Below, piece by piece: positions 17,969 through 27,040 of a DNA stretch of 64,000 nucleotides. The notes under the pieces are model-generated. The model saw only the letters and a program-made list of their open reading frames with translations, searched no databases and was not told where the DNA came from. The position numbers and the translations under genes are program-made. The stretch is from Chitinophaga jiangningensis (GTDB taxonomy: Bacteria > Bacteroidota > Bacteroidia > Chitinophagales > Chitinophagaceae), in assembly GCF_900142605.1 (NCBI RefSeq), contig NZ_FRBL01000004.1, forward strand, positions 62,001 to 126,000, in the 5' to 3' direction. Every line of letters begins with the position of its first letter. Positions within the stretch are counted from its first letter, which is position 1.

Positions 17969-18637
17969 TTATTTATTGAAGCGGGTGATGAATTCATTAA
18001 AGCCAAATTCATGATCACCGCTTAGCACGTGCACCACGCCATTGCGCAGGTAAGTATCCATCGACATGGTGTTGGCTCTTACCCACTTGTTGATATAGAA
18101 TGAACCTTTGGTATCGCTGTAAATAATATACTTGGGACCTCCCGCGGCCATCCCCGAAGCTGTTTCGGTAAACAGCTGCATATTGGCGCCACCGCCGTAT
18201 TTCAGGGAAGTGGTGGTAAAACCATCCGGGAAAGCCACGAGGCTGTCCGTAGTAAAAAATCCCGGTACAATGTAGCGGCACATCAGCGTGTCGAGGTGCT
18301 GCTGGTCCAGTGAGCTAAGGCTCACCGGGGCTTTCCCCTGTTTCTGGCGCAGGATGTTTAAGTTGCGCAACGCCGCCGTATAGCTGGCATTGGTGAGTGC
18401 AAACACGGTTACTTTTGTGCTGCTAAGGATGCGCTTTAATCCCACACGGTCGATCACCAGCACCATGGAGTCATATACCCCCGGCTTACTTTGCAGATAG
18501 TCGTATACGTTAGCATCGATCTGCGGGGGTTGTTTTACGTAGTTGATATAGCCCCCGTCTTTCTGGCAGCTGGCCACCAGCACTACTGCCAGCAGCAGCA
18601 AACCCAGTTGTTGAAATATTTGATTTCTTTTCTGCAT
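17969..18637 (-). CDS. Fasciclin-domain lipoprotein (module 1)
   Basis: Lipoprotein of 222 residues (VLVASC, Cys24) with a FAS1-like fold. It has a VTVFALTNASYTAALRNL segment (about 75-92) and the closing LRNGVVHVLSGDHEFGFNEF, which resembles the end of the module 2 fasciclin protein. It lies between SusD (8 bp upstream) and the DUF5007 gene. The two fasciclin proteins are divergent paralogues in equivalent positions of two modules. Confidence 0.82.
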   Translation of the reverse strand: MQKRNQIFQQLGLLLLAVVLVASCQKDGGYINYVKQPPQIDANVYDYLQSKPGVYDSMVLVIDRVGLKRILSSTKVTVFALTNASYTAALRNLNILRQKQGKAPVSLSSLDQQHLDTLMCRYIVPGFFTTDSLVAFPDGFTTTSLKYGGGANMQLFTETASGMAAGGPKYIIYSDTKGSFYINKWVRANTMSMDTYLRNGVVHVLSGDHEFGFNEFITRFNK

Positions 18638-18645
18638 GGCACTGA

Positions 18646-20184
18646 TTATTTATTCCAGTAAGAATTTTGTGTAAGCTTAGGATTGGCCGCCATTACTTCT
18701 TCCGCAACCGGCCAGTAGATAGCACCATTCTGAATCATTGCTGTGAAGGCAGGATTAGCGGCCGGACGCAGGCGTGCATAGCGCACCTGGTCATACCAAC
18801 GCCAGCCTTCTCCCATGAGCTCTCTTCTTCTCTCCCTAAAAATTTCATCCAGGATATCCACCCCATTGAAGGTGGGACTGGGGATACCGCGACTCACCAT
18901 TACCTGCCGTAACCAGTTGACCGCTTCCGGCGTGTTATTGGTGACCATAGCCGCTTCTGCACGGAGCAGCGCCAGCTCTTCCATGCGGGTAAACATCATG
19001 GTAGCGTTAAACATGCGGAAGGTTCCCTTGTCCAGCTTACCATCCTGCAATACTTTAATTTTAGAGAACACCGGTGTATTGGTGTTATAGTTCACGAAGT
19101 AATATTCCGTTTTAGGATAGCCGGTAGCCAGGTCGATGCTGAAACGCTCATCCCCTGTCCAGTTAAACATTTTGATGATGGTATCTTTCTGTACAAACAG
19201 GTCCGGCATCAGTTTGCTGGTAATAGGTTTGGCCAGCACATAATCTTCCAGGTGGCCGGCAGTAATACCTTCGCCGTTGTTATAATCAAAGGAGAAGTTG
19301 AGCATCTGGCTGGGTCCCATCCGGTAGAAGAATCCGCTATCGCTCTCACACAGTAATTCCGTATTGTTGGTAAAGGAGATATCCGCAGTTTTATAGTTAT
19401 CCATAATGAACTGGGTGTAGCTCATTACATCGTTATAGCGCTGCTGCCAGGCTGCGATGTGCGCCAGTACTGCGTATGCGCTGATCTTGTTGAGCAGGCT
19501 GCCTTTCCAGAAACTGTAACTTCTGTTATAATACAGGCCGCCTAACAAAGGATCCGTGTTACTATAAATCACCGGCAGGTTCTTCGATGCTTCTATCAGC
19601 TCTTTTTCTGCGAAGGCCAGTACCTGTTGCTGCGGCGTTCTTTCCAGTTGCGGAAACTTACCGTCGAAGGAGCTTACCACCAGCGGCACATCTCCCCAGA
19701 TGCGCACCATATAGAAGTACAGGAAGGCGCGCAGTGCCCTTACCTGTGCGATGTCTACATTATTAGTGCTGGCAGGATAGTAAGGATCTTTTTTAATGAT
19801 CTCTCCTGAACGTTCGATAAACAGGTTGGCTGCGTTGATGGCGGCATAAAAGCGGCGCCAGTTTTTAAGACTCTGCAGCATGGGCAACGATACATTCAGA
19901 TCGTTGTTTACGATGGCTTTCAGGTCAGTGCGGGTGATGGCGGTGAAATCACCTTTACGGAATTCCCCATACATCCAGAAAGCGGCATTATCCGTGAGTG
20001 CAGCCCGGGAAAGCCCGTATACACCCATCAGGGCGCTACGTGCATCTTCCACATTATTCCAGTAGTCTTTTTCACCCACCAGCCTGCTCGACGGTACATC
20101 CAGTGATTTGTTGCAGCTGGCTGCCATGGCCGCGAGGCCGAGTACTACCATTGCTGCTTTTATGGAGCGATATATTTTTTTCAT
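18646..20184 (-). CDS. SusD/RagB-family nutrient-binding lipoprotein (module 1)
   Basis: SusD homologue of 512 residues (AAMAASC, Cys24). It begins NKSLDVPSSRLVGEKDYWNN and contains the family's RALRAFLYFYMVRIWGDVPL segment and the C-terminal EIFRERRRELMGEGWRWYDQ block. It pairs with the SusC 11 bp upstream. It binds the substrate at the cell surface and delivers it to that transporter. Confidence 0.93.
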   Translation of the reverse strand: MKKIYRSIKAAMVVLGLAAMAASCNKSLDVPSSRLVGEKDYWNNVEDARSALMGVYGLSRAALTDNAAFWMYGEFRKGDFTAITRTDLKAIVNNDLNVSLPMLQSLKNWRRFYAAINAANLFIERSGEIIKKDPYYPASTNNVDIAQVRALRAFLYFYMVRIWGDVPLVVSSFDGKFPQLERTPQQQVLAFAEKELIEASKNLPVIYSNTDPLLGGLYYNRSYSFWKGSLLNKISAYAVLAHIAAWQQRYNDVMSYTQFIMDNYKTADISFTNNTELLCESDSGFFYRMGPSQMLNFSFDYNNGEGITAGHLEDYVLAKPITSKLMPDLFVQKDTIIKMFNWTGDERFSIDLATGYPKTEYYFVNYNTNTPVFSKIKVLQDGKLDKGTFRMFNATMMFTRMEELALLRAEAAMVTNNTPEAVNWLRQVMVSRGIPSPTFNGVDILDEIFRERRRELMGEGWRWYDQVRYARLRPAANPAFTAMIQNGAIYWPVAEEVMAANPKLTQNSYWNK

Positions 20185-20195
20185 ACTAGTATTGA

Positions 20196-23100
20196 TTATA
20201 AATCCAGTTTCAATCCTACGGTATATGTTTTAGGTACCGGAATCGTATATCCGTTATCGTAACCATTGTAGTAGGTCAGTTCCGGATCGCCGCCAGTGTA
20301 GCCGGTGAAAGTGAGGATGTTATTGGCAGTTGCGTAGAAGTAGCAACGGGTGATGGTGGGCGCCAAGCGCTTCAGCAGTTTGGTGCCGGCAAAATCATAG
20401 CCCAGGCTCACGGTACGGAGTTTTACGAAACTGGCTTTTTCCAGGAACAGGTTCTGATCGGCGCGAAACGGAATGGTAGCACTCCATGGATTGTAAAGCG
20501 GATAGGTTTTCATATCCTCATTACGCTGCCAGTAGGTGATGTCTTTTACTGAGCCGAGGTCCGTTTGTCCGTCATGGTTAGCAAAGTCCAGTCGGGTAGC
20601 TGTTTTAGTATTAAGAATCGATTGTCCCAGTGCATAATAAAAACTAAAGGAGAAGTCCAGCTTACCATAACGCAGGGTATTGGAGAAGTTACCGAACAGG
20701 GTAGGCATGCTATGGCCCTGCAACACTTTATCCTTATCGTCTACAGTGAAGTCGCCGTTTACATCTTTCCATTTTGCATCGCCGGCTTCGAAGGCAGTGC
20801 CTTTAAAGCTCAGCGGAGCACCGGTTTTGCTGTTTACCGGCACTTCGGCATTGGTATTGTAAATCCCTTCATTCTGGTAGAGCCAGAACATATCTACTGC
20901 CTGTCCTACTTCAAAATGACGATCGCCAATGGTGAGTGATTTAGCACCACCGGGGAGGGCTTTAAGTGTGTTTACATTATAGGAGGTGGTGATTTCCGGG
21001 GTCCAGGTAAATTTTTTGGTGCGTACCAGATCCACTGCCAGCGTGGCTTCTACCCCACTGTTGTTAACCAGCATACCATTTTCGTAAATGCTGCCATAAC
21101 CGCTTTCCGCAACTGCAGGCATAGGCGCCAGCATATTGCGGTCATTTTTATTGTAGTAATCACCGTTGATGCGTACCCGGTGTTCATATAGGGAGAAATT
21201 AGCGCCGAGGGTGAAGATGTCTGTCGTTGCCCACGGTATGTTCTCACCTACCCAACCGAAGGAGTAAGGCCTGGAAAGACCCGCTACGCCCGCATACGAG
21301 GCGGCATTGCGGTTACCGGTCCAGCCCATATCCACTTTATACTGCGGGCCGGCGGCAAAGCGTTCATCGCCGGGAAGGCGACCGATGCGGCCATAACTGG
21401 TATGCAGTGTGAGGTCAGACACGCGGGTGAGTGCCGGCAGCAGGTGTTCTTTAACATCCCATTCCAGTCCTGCTGAAGGGGAAAGCAACCAGCGGTGCGC
21501 CGGGTTGATCAGGGAAGAACCATCGTTGCGCAGGGTGAGGGAGAGGCGCAGGTAGTTATTATATACATACTTTACATTTCCGTGGAAGGACAGCAGCCTG
21601 GTTTTTTGTGCGTCGATGAAGCGGTATACCAGCTGGTTGGCGTAGTAAAGTGGTGCCAGGTAGTTGCCTGCATCCGGGTTGGATTGCACTACGTTTACTT
21701 TAATACGGTCGCTGGCCCCGTTGTAAGCGCGCTGGTAGTTGTACCGGAAAATGTCTGACTGGTACAGCTGTCCTACCTCGAAGCTGAACTTATGCTGTGC
21801 AGCAGGTTGCCAGTCGTAATCCACCGTATTCTGGAAGCCTACACGCTGGTTATTACCATAGTAGTTGGATACGTAGTTAGCGCCATCCATAAGGGTGGAC
21901 GGGTAAAAGATATCGCGGTCGCTTTCGTTGTAATCAAAGAGCAGGCGGGTGGTATAGCGCAGGTTCTTTACGTGGAACATCAGCGAAAAGCTACCCTGGA
22001 TGCTGTTCATATGATTTTTATCGAAGCCTTTATCGAGTTCGCGCAGATAGAGTCCGTAGGCCTGTTTATTGGGAGCGAGCGGACTGGTGATATCCGGGAC
22101 GTAGGCTGTTTCGATATAACGGTCAACCATACTCGTATTCCGGTTCCTGTCAAGCCGGGTGGCGTTGATAAGCGCAGAGCCCATAAGCCATTCTTTCGGC
22201 GCCATGTTTACGAGGAAGTTAGCGTTGTATTTATCCAGGCGGGTATTATCGGCGATACCGTTAGCGGAAGTTTTATCTGCGAAGAAGCGGAAGTTAGCTC
22301 TTTCCGACCCACCGGAGATGGCGGCGTTGATGCCGTGGCTGGTGGTGTTTTGAAAGTAGAGATCCGTCCAGTTGGCATTACCATAGTAGGCGGCGTTGGA
22401 GGAGTCGCGCAGGTATGGCGGGAATGCCAGTGAATCGGCCGTGGTAGCATACTTTTCGTAATAAGGTTTACGGGCGCGGTTTTCATACTGACCATTGGTG
22501 GTAAACACCGGATCGTAGAGGTTTACGCCGAAGTAGCTATTTATACTGATCTTACGTTTGCCGAAGGTGGGCGTTTTGGTGATGATGTTGATGACACCGT
22601 TGGCGGCGCGGGGTCCGAACAGGCCAATGGCGGCGGCATCTTTATATACGTCGATGGACTGTATGTTATCGAGGTTGATGATATTGAGGAAATTGATCGC
22701 AGGGCCGAGGCGGTTTTTATCATTTACCTGCACATCAAACACCATGGCGTTATCCTGGATCAGGGGGATACCGTTGAGGTATACGGCGGGTTGCACCTGG
22801 TATACATCCTGTTTGGAAAGCAGTGGCATGGCGAGTCCGCGGATATACATAAACTGTTCGGTTCCCGGTTCTCCGCTGGGCTCCTGCGTGTAGAGTCCTC
22901 TGATATTTCCTTTCACCATCTGTTGCAGGGAGGTGTAGGGATAGAGGGCTACCTGTTTCACATTCAGGGTATCGGCGTTGGTAAATGCTGCGGGGGATTG
23001 ACGTTTATCAAAGACCCTTACCACTTCATTGGTCACGGTGCTGTCGGCAGCGGCAGGTAAGGAGTCCTTATCAACCGGAGGTAAAGTATCCCTTGCAGGT

Positions 23101-23240
23101 AACGGGAGATTTAAACCTGCTGCCATGGCGCCGTGTGGGTTCATACACAGGGCTACATTGAGCGTACAACAGGCGGCCACCAGCGACTGCACCCAGCGAC
23201 GCTTTCTGTCAGACAACCGCATGGATAGATGATCTCTCAT
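20196..23240 (-). CDS. SusC-type TonB-dependent transporter, short N-terminus (module 1)
   Basis: Outer-membrane transporter of 1014 residues and first gene of the operon. After a signal sequence comes a short Pro/Asp-rich linker (about 45-70) and directly the plug domain: LQQMVKGNIRGLYTQ, PAVYLNGIPLIQ, and IQSIDVYKDAAAIGLFGPRA followed by GVINIITKTP. The CarboxypepD_reg domain usual for SusC is absent, unlike in the other two SusC proteins of the window. The barrel ends in TVGLKLDL. The start may be Met1 (23240) or Met7 (23222); the Arg/Lys-rich stretch SDRKRRW suits a signal-peptide n-region starting at Met7. Confidence 0.92.
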   Translation of the reverse strand: MRDHLSMRLSDRKRRWVQSLVAACCTLNVALCMNPHGAMAAGLNLPLPARDTLPPVDKDSLPAAADSTVTNEVVRVFDKRQSPAAFTNADTLNVKQVALYPYTSLQQMVKGNIRGLYTQEPSGEPGTEQFMYIRGLAMPLLSKQDVYQVQPAVYLNGIPLIQDNAMVFDVQVNDKNRLGPAINFLNIINLDNIQSIDVYKDAAAIGLFGPRAANGVINIITKTPTFGKRKISINSYFGVNLYDPVFTTNGQYENRARKPYYEKYATTADSLAFPPYLRDSSNAAYYGNANWTDLYFQNTTSHGINAAISGGSERANFRFFADKTSANGIADNTRLDKYNANFLVNMAPKEWLMGSALINATRLDRNRNTSMVDRYIETAYVPDITSPLAPNKQAYGLYLRELDKGFDKNHMNSIQGSFSLMFHVKNLRYTTRLLFDYNESDRDIFYPSTLMDGANYVSNYYGNNQRVGFQNTVDYDWQPAAQHKFSFEVGQLYQSDIFRYNYQRAYNGASDRIKVNVVQSNPDAGNYLAPLYYANQLVYRFIDAQKTRLLSFHGNVKYVYNNYLRLSLTLRNDGSSLINPAHRWLLSPSAGLEWDVKEHLLPALTRVSDLTLHTSYGRIGRLPGDERFAAGPQYKVDMGWTGNRNAASYAGVAGLSRPYSFGWVGENIPWATTDIFTLGANFSLYEHRVRINGDYYNKNDRNMLAPMPAVAESGYGSIYENGMLVNNSGVEATLAVDLVRTKKFTWTPEITTSYNVNTLKALPGGAKSLTIGDRHFEVGQAVDMFWLYQNEGIYNTNAEVPVNSKTGAPLSFKGTAFEAGDAKWKDVNGDFTVDDKDKVLQGHSMPTLFGNFSNTLRYGKLDFSFSFYYALGQSILNTKTATRLDFANHDGQTDLGSVKDITYWQRNEDMKTYPLYNPWSATIPFRADQNLFLEKASFVKLRTVSLGYDFAGTKLLKRLAPTITRCYFYATANNILTFTGYTGGDPELTYYNGYDNGYTIPVPKTYTVGLKLDL

Positions 23241-24045
23241 TGGTAAAAAAGGTTTAATTGGATTATTAAGGCAACAGCGTTCCTATCAGGTGTTTTTCAA
23301 CACCTGTGCACAAGCGGAACACCGCTGTTATTCAGCGATATGTTAAGCGTTCAAATGCCTGTAAAAAGGATATTCGGGCACGCGGAGATTACGCATGCAG
23401 GATGCCTTTGGAGAATAGTAGCATTTATTCATTGTTCATAATTTTTTTTAAACCTGGTAGCGTTCCATTGCTTGTGACTCACCTTGGAAAATGCCGGTAC
23501 TCCAGCGGAAAAGCAAGACCAGCACAAGGGTCCGCAAGCATTGTAGCGCTACGGCTAAGCACTGGTTGCCCCATTCAGCAAGGTCATTGCTGTCAAAAAG
23601 CATACAAAATGAGGTCGACGTGATTCACGTGGTTCATACAGGGAAGCATAGCAAGCGCTTTGCTTTTATAGGCACTAGTTCTATCGCACGGAATTAACGT
23701 TACAAACTCCCGGTTTTTTTCGTCGGGCATTTTGTACTCAGGGTGTGTTACATGATCGAGTTTTGATTACGGCTACGACTAATACAATTTATTTGGTTGA
23801 TACTTCATTGTTCACGTACAGCACTATATCTTCTCACAAAGTAATAAGCGTAATTGTTACCTTATAATCTCTGTTAAAAAAGTGAAAATTCTATGACAAA
23901 GCTTTTTTAACGTTCGCCGGTTCACTGATACTTTCAGGACATAGGCATGACATAGAATGATGCTAAATTATCGCGCTGTATTAAAGAACACTTGACATTT
24001 AATATGTTGCTCTTCGTAAAGATATATTTTTTTCAATGTGGTTCT
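23241..24045. other. Intergenic region upstream of the SusC operon and pepE
   Basis: About 800 bp without a credible gene, between divergent transcription units. On the operon side there are two small hairpins, CAGGTGTT/AACACCTG (23287-23306) and AGCGG/CCGCT (23313-23326). They would lie in the 5' leader of the operon mRNA if transcription starts upstream of them. I found no convincing -33/-7 pair for the operon. Nothing else was recognised. Confidence 0.5.
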
Positions 24046-24053
24046 TAAATTTG
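24046..24053 (+). promoter_or_regulatory. Bacteroidota -7 box of pepE
   Basis: TAAATTTG is a perfect TAnnTTTG match. It lies 13 bp before the TTG start codon and would place the transcript start only about 7 nt before translation begins. No clear -33 box was seen. Confidence 0.5.
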
Positions 24054-24066
24054 CAGAAATATTTTT

Positions 24067-24777
24067 TTGACGAGACAGATCGTATTGGCGAGCACCTCTA
24101 CTTTGTTTGGGGAAACATACCTGGCTTATTTACAGCCAACCATGAAGGATTTATTTGCCGGCATCCGTGAAATTATCTTCATCCCCTATGCGCGGCCGGG
24201 AGGCATTTCGCATGATGACTATACTGCCAGAGCTGCCGATGGATTTAAAGAACTGGGCATTACCGTAAAAGGATTACATACTTTCGACAACCCTGCTGCT
24301 GCACTTGAAAGTGCACAGGGTATATTCACCGGCGGTGGCAATACCTTCCTGCTGGTAAAAACATTACATGAAAAAGGTTTGATGCCGTTGCTGAAAACAG
24401 TGACCGATAAAGGTACTCCTTATATGGGTTGCAGCGCTGGTACCAACATTGGCGGCGTTAGCATGCAAACCACCAATGATATGCCGATCGTATATCCGTC
24501 AAGTTTTGTAACCTCCGGCATGGTACCTTTCAATATCAATCCGCATTATCTTGATCCGATCCCTGGCAATCAGCATATGGGAGAAACCAGGGAAACACGT
24601 ATCCGTGAGTTTCATACACAAAACAATACGCCGGTGATAGGCCTGCGTGAGGGTAGCTGGATCCGGGTGAAGGGCAACGAGATTACTTTGGAAGGGAAGC
24701 TAACAGCGAGGATTTTTGAACAAGGGAAAGAAGCGTATGAGGTGGAAACAGGAAGTTCTCTGAACTTCTTACAATAA
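24067..24777 (+). CDS. pepE: Dipeptidase E (alpha-aspartyl dipeptidase, S51)
   Basis: Cytoplasmic serine dipeptidase of 236 residues that hydrolyses N-terminal Asp-X dipeptides. The S51 triad is visible and in register with E. coli PepE, offset by three: Ser123 in GCSAGTN, Asp138 in TTNDMP and His160 in INPHYLD. FTGGGNTF (87-94) is also typical. The start is a TTG at 24067; later ATGs would delete conserved N-terminal sequence (QIVLASTSTL). A strong bidirectional terminator follows the stop. Confidence 0.93.
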   Translation: MTRQIVLASTSTLFGETYLAYLQPTMKDLFAGIREIIFIPYARPGGISHDDYTARAADGFKELGITVKGLHTFDNPAAALESAQGIFTGGGNTFLLVKTLHEKGLMPLLKTVTDKGTPYMGCSAGTNIGGVSMQTTNDMPIVYPSSFVTSGMVPFNINPHYLDPIPGNQHMGETRETRIREFHTQNNTPVIGLREGSWIRVKGNEITLEGKLTARIFEQGKEAYEVETGSSLNFLQ

Positions 24778-24780
24778 CTT

Positions 24781-24840
24781 TTATTTTCCGGGCCTTCGGC
24801 CCGGAAAATAAAAGGCCCCGACCGATGGTCGGGGCCTTTT
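24781..24840. terminator. Double-hairpin bidirectional terminator
   Basis: Two perfect hairpins in tandem: 24781-24794 with 24798-24811 (14 bp, loop ttc) and 24810-24823 with 24827-24840 (14 bp, loop gat, AAAA/TTTT flanks). Their arms share two bases. They lie between the convergent pepE and helicase genes and can end transcription from both sides. Confidence 0.9.
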
Positions 24841-24868
24841 TAAATATCAATAGTTTGCCGGCTGCTTA

Positions 24869-26191
24869 TTACCTGGCAAGTTCTATTTTCACTTTCTTAT
24901 TCTTGATCTTCTCTCCTTTAATCACTTCCAGTGTGTGCCCTACTTTAGATCGCACGACTGCTACGAAGGAGAAAAAGTCTTTCACTTCTATCAGCCCGAT
25001 ATCTTCTTTTTTCAGGCGGCCTTTATTACCCAGGAAACCCACGATATCAATCTTATTCACTTTATCCTTTTTACCGGCAGCGATAAACAGCGTTACCCAT
25101 TTCGGTTTTTCAGGCAGTACTGCCTTTTCCGGCAGCTCTATCGTTTCAATGTCAGGTGATACGTAAGGCATCAGCTTTTCGTCAGGTCCGAGTAGGATGA
25201 TGGCGGTACCGCTGGCTTCCATACGGGCAGTACGACCATTCCGGTGCACAAAGCTATCCTCGGTATGTGGCAGGTGATAGTGTACGATGTAGCGGATATG
25301 CGGGATATCCAGGCCACGTGCAGCCAGGTCCGTAGTCACCAGCACGTTCACTGTACCATTCCTGAACTTGCAGAGGGCGCTGTCGCGCTCTTGCTGCTCC
25401 ATGGCACCATGGTAAAAAGTATTAATGATTCCTTTTTCAGAAAGCAGGTTGCTCGTGCGCTCCACTGCCTCGCGGTGGTTGCAGAATACAATGGTAGAGC
25501 GGTTCCCGAGGTAACAGATCAGTCGGAATAGCGTGTCCACTTTATCAGCTTCGGGAGATAATACCTGTTTTATGTCCAGCCGTTCCGCCGGTGCTCCGCC
25601 TTCGGGGAGGAAGTTGAGCTTTTCCGGGTTGTCCAGTACCACAAAGTCAGGAATTTCCACTGCTTCCGTTGCAGAAGTAAGCTGGTGGCGTTTTACGTTA
25701 GGCAATGAAGCTACGATAAAACTAACTTCTTCCTGGAAACCTAATTCCAGGGTTTTATCAAACTCATCCAGCACCAGTGTGTCGATACTGTCAACGGTAA
25801 TATTTCCACGGCGGATATGATCTCCCAGGCGGCCGGGAGTACCCACGATCACCGCTGGTGCTTCTATCAGGTTGTTTTCTTCTGTTTCGCGGAGGTGACC
25901 ACCATAGCAGGCGGTGATCTTGTAGCCGGTGCCCATCTGGCGGAACACCTTCTCAATTTGCAGGGCCAACTCACGGGAAGGCACTACGATCAGTGCCTGG
26001 GTAGTTTTTACGCCCTGTTCCAAACGCTCCAGTACAGGCAGCAGGAATGCCAGCGTTTTGCCGGAACCGGTAGCCGATAACAGGATTACGTCTTTATGCG
26101 TCCTGTTTGCCTCCAGGGATGCCAGCTGCATGTCATTCAGCGCCGCTATCTTCAAATTGGCAAGTATTGCCGATATTATTTCTTTTTGCAT
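24869..26191 (-). CDS. DEAD-box RNA helicase, DbpA-like
   Basis: ATP-dependent RNA helicase of 440 residues. Motifs: SATGSGKT (39-46), PSREL, TPGR, DEFD (142-145, a variant of DEAD), TSAT, and HRNGRTAR near residue 320. The C-terminal 75 residues (GKKDKVNKIDIVGFLGNKG...) match the DbpA RNA-binding domain, which in E. coli targets 23S rRNA helix 92. A role in 50S ribosome assembly is therefore likely. I chose the Met at 26191 because the upstream in-frame residues do not look like protein and a -7 box lies just upstream. Confidence 0.92.
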   Translation of the reverse strand: MQKEIISAILANLKIAALNDMQLASLEANRTHKDVILLSATGSGKTLAFLLPVLERLEQGVKTTQALIVVPSRELALQIEKVFRQMGTGYKITACYGGHLRETEENNLIEAPAVIVGTPGRLGDHIRRGNITVDSIDTLVLDEFDKTLELGFQEEVSFIVASLPNVKRHQLTSATEAVEIPDFVVLDNPEKLNFLPEGGAPAERLDIKQVLSPEADKVDTLFRLICYLGNRSTIVFCNHREAVERTSNLLSEKGIINTFYHGAMEQQERDSALCKFRNGTVNVLVTTDLAARGLDIPHIRYIVHYHLPHTEDSFVHRNGRTARMEASGTAIILLGPDEKLMPYVSPDIETIELPEKAVLPEKPKWVTLFIAAGKKDKVNKIDIVGFLGNKGRLKKEDIGLIEVKDFFSFVAVVRSKVGHTLEVIKGEKIKNKKVKIELAR

Positions 26192-26197
26192 TTGCCG

Positions 26198-26205
26198 CAA
26201 AGGTA
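26198..26205 (-). promoter_or_regulatory. -7 box of the DEAD-box helicase gene
   Basis: TACCTTTG on the minus strand fits TAnnTTTG exactly. It ends 6 bp before the ATG, so the mRNA could be leaderless. No well-spaced -33 box was found. Confidence 0.4.
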
Positions 26206-26285
26206 GGGTATTTCCGCCAAAGCGCCTGCCGCTGAGTATCAGTAGGTTTTGCCATTCCAGGTACATTTTTGTATTTTAGCCAGCT

Positions 26286-26882
26286 ATGAAAAATCTGATT
26301 CCTATCGCCGCTTTAATGATTTGTGCCTGTAACTTTAAGAATAATGATTCCACACAGGACTCCACGTTGGTAACCGATACGGTGGTTACCACTAATACTG
26401 CTACCATTGTGCCGCTGGCACCAGCGTCACATGACACCATCGCCGGCCGATTTTCCGGCGCCAGCATCCATGACACCGCATTTATCACCATGATCACCCC
26501 TGACTCTCTGGAGGTTCAGGAGGATGCTGAAGCACAGGATAAATACATCGTTTCCTTTAGCAGCGGCATTCCTTCCCTTCGCGTTTTTTACGGTGGCATC
26601 ACCGTTCAGAATGAAGGGGACCTCAATGGGGACGGTCGTGATGAAATCTCCATATTCAATGAACCACTCCATGGCTGCACCTTCCATTGCACCACCTGGT
26701 CCTTTAATGGTACTGAATGGAAACAGCTGTTCTCTCCTATATTAATTCCCACCGGCTGCGACCCTCTCACCGACTCCGCCATGCAGGCAAGGGTATTTAA
26801 GGAAGATGGAAAAGTATACCGCTGGGAAGAAGATTTGAGTGATGAGAGCTTCACACAGGAGAAGAAAGAAATGAAATTTTAG
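26286..26882 (+). CDS. Hypothetical lipoprotein
   Basis: Protein of 198 residues with a short lipoprotein signal (MKNLIPIAALMICAC, Cys15 probably modified). A Thr/Ser-rich linker (about 20-50) comes before a compact domain with GDLNGDGRDEISIF (about 112-125), an FG-GAP/calcium-loop-like DxNxDGxxD segment. Three Cys in the second half (in HGCTFHC and PTGCDP) may form disulfides. No family is recognised with certainty. It is divergent from the helicase gene and ends before a double palindrome. Confidence 0.7.
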   Translation: MKNLIPIAALMICACNFKNNDSTQDSTLVTDTVVTTNTATIVPLAPASHDTIAGRFSGASIHDTAFITMITPDSLEVQEDAEAQDKYIVSFSSGIPSLRVFYGGITVQNEGDLNGDGRDEISIFNEPLHGCTFHCTTWSFNGTEWKQLFSPILIPTGCDPLTDSAMQARVFKEDGKVYRWEEDLSDESFTQEKKEMKF

Positions 26883-26900
26883 ATCCAAATAAGTTTGTTT

Positions 26901-26974
26901 GATTTTGGGAGAGACCTTCGGTCTCCCCCAAAATCGTTTAGAGGTCCGCCGAAGGCGGACCTCTAAACGATTTT
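26901..26974. terminator. Double-hairpin bidirectional terminator
   Basis: Hairpin 1 is 26901-26915 with 26921-26935 (one mismatch). Hairpin 2 is 26930-26950 with 26954-26974, a perfect 21-bp stem with loop gaa. AAAATC at 26930-26935 belongs to both. It lies between the convergent lipoprotein and cytochrome genes. Confidence 0.85.
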
Positions 26975-26993
26975 TAACAACAATACAAAATCC

Positions 26994-27039
26994 TTTGCTG
27001 CTTACCTGCCTTGCTGCTTTGCGTGCAAAAAAGATCGCG
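26994..27039 (+). repeat. Dispersed 46-bp repeat, copy A
   Basis: This 46-bp sequence recurs inverted at 36585-36630 with 44 of 46 bases identical. It begins TTTGCTGCTTACCTGC and ends GCAAAAAAGATCGCG, and it contains short internal TTTGCTGCTT-like repeats. It abuts the stop codon of the diheme cytochrome gene. Confidence 0.8.
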
Positions 27040-27040
27040 T

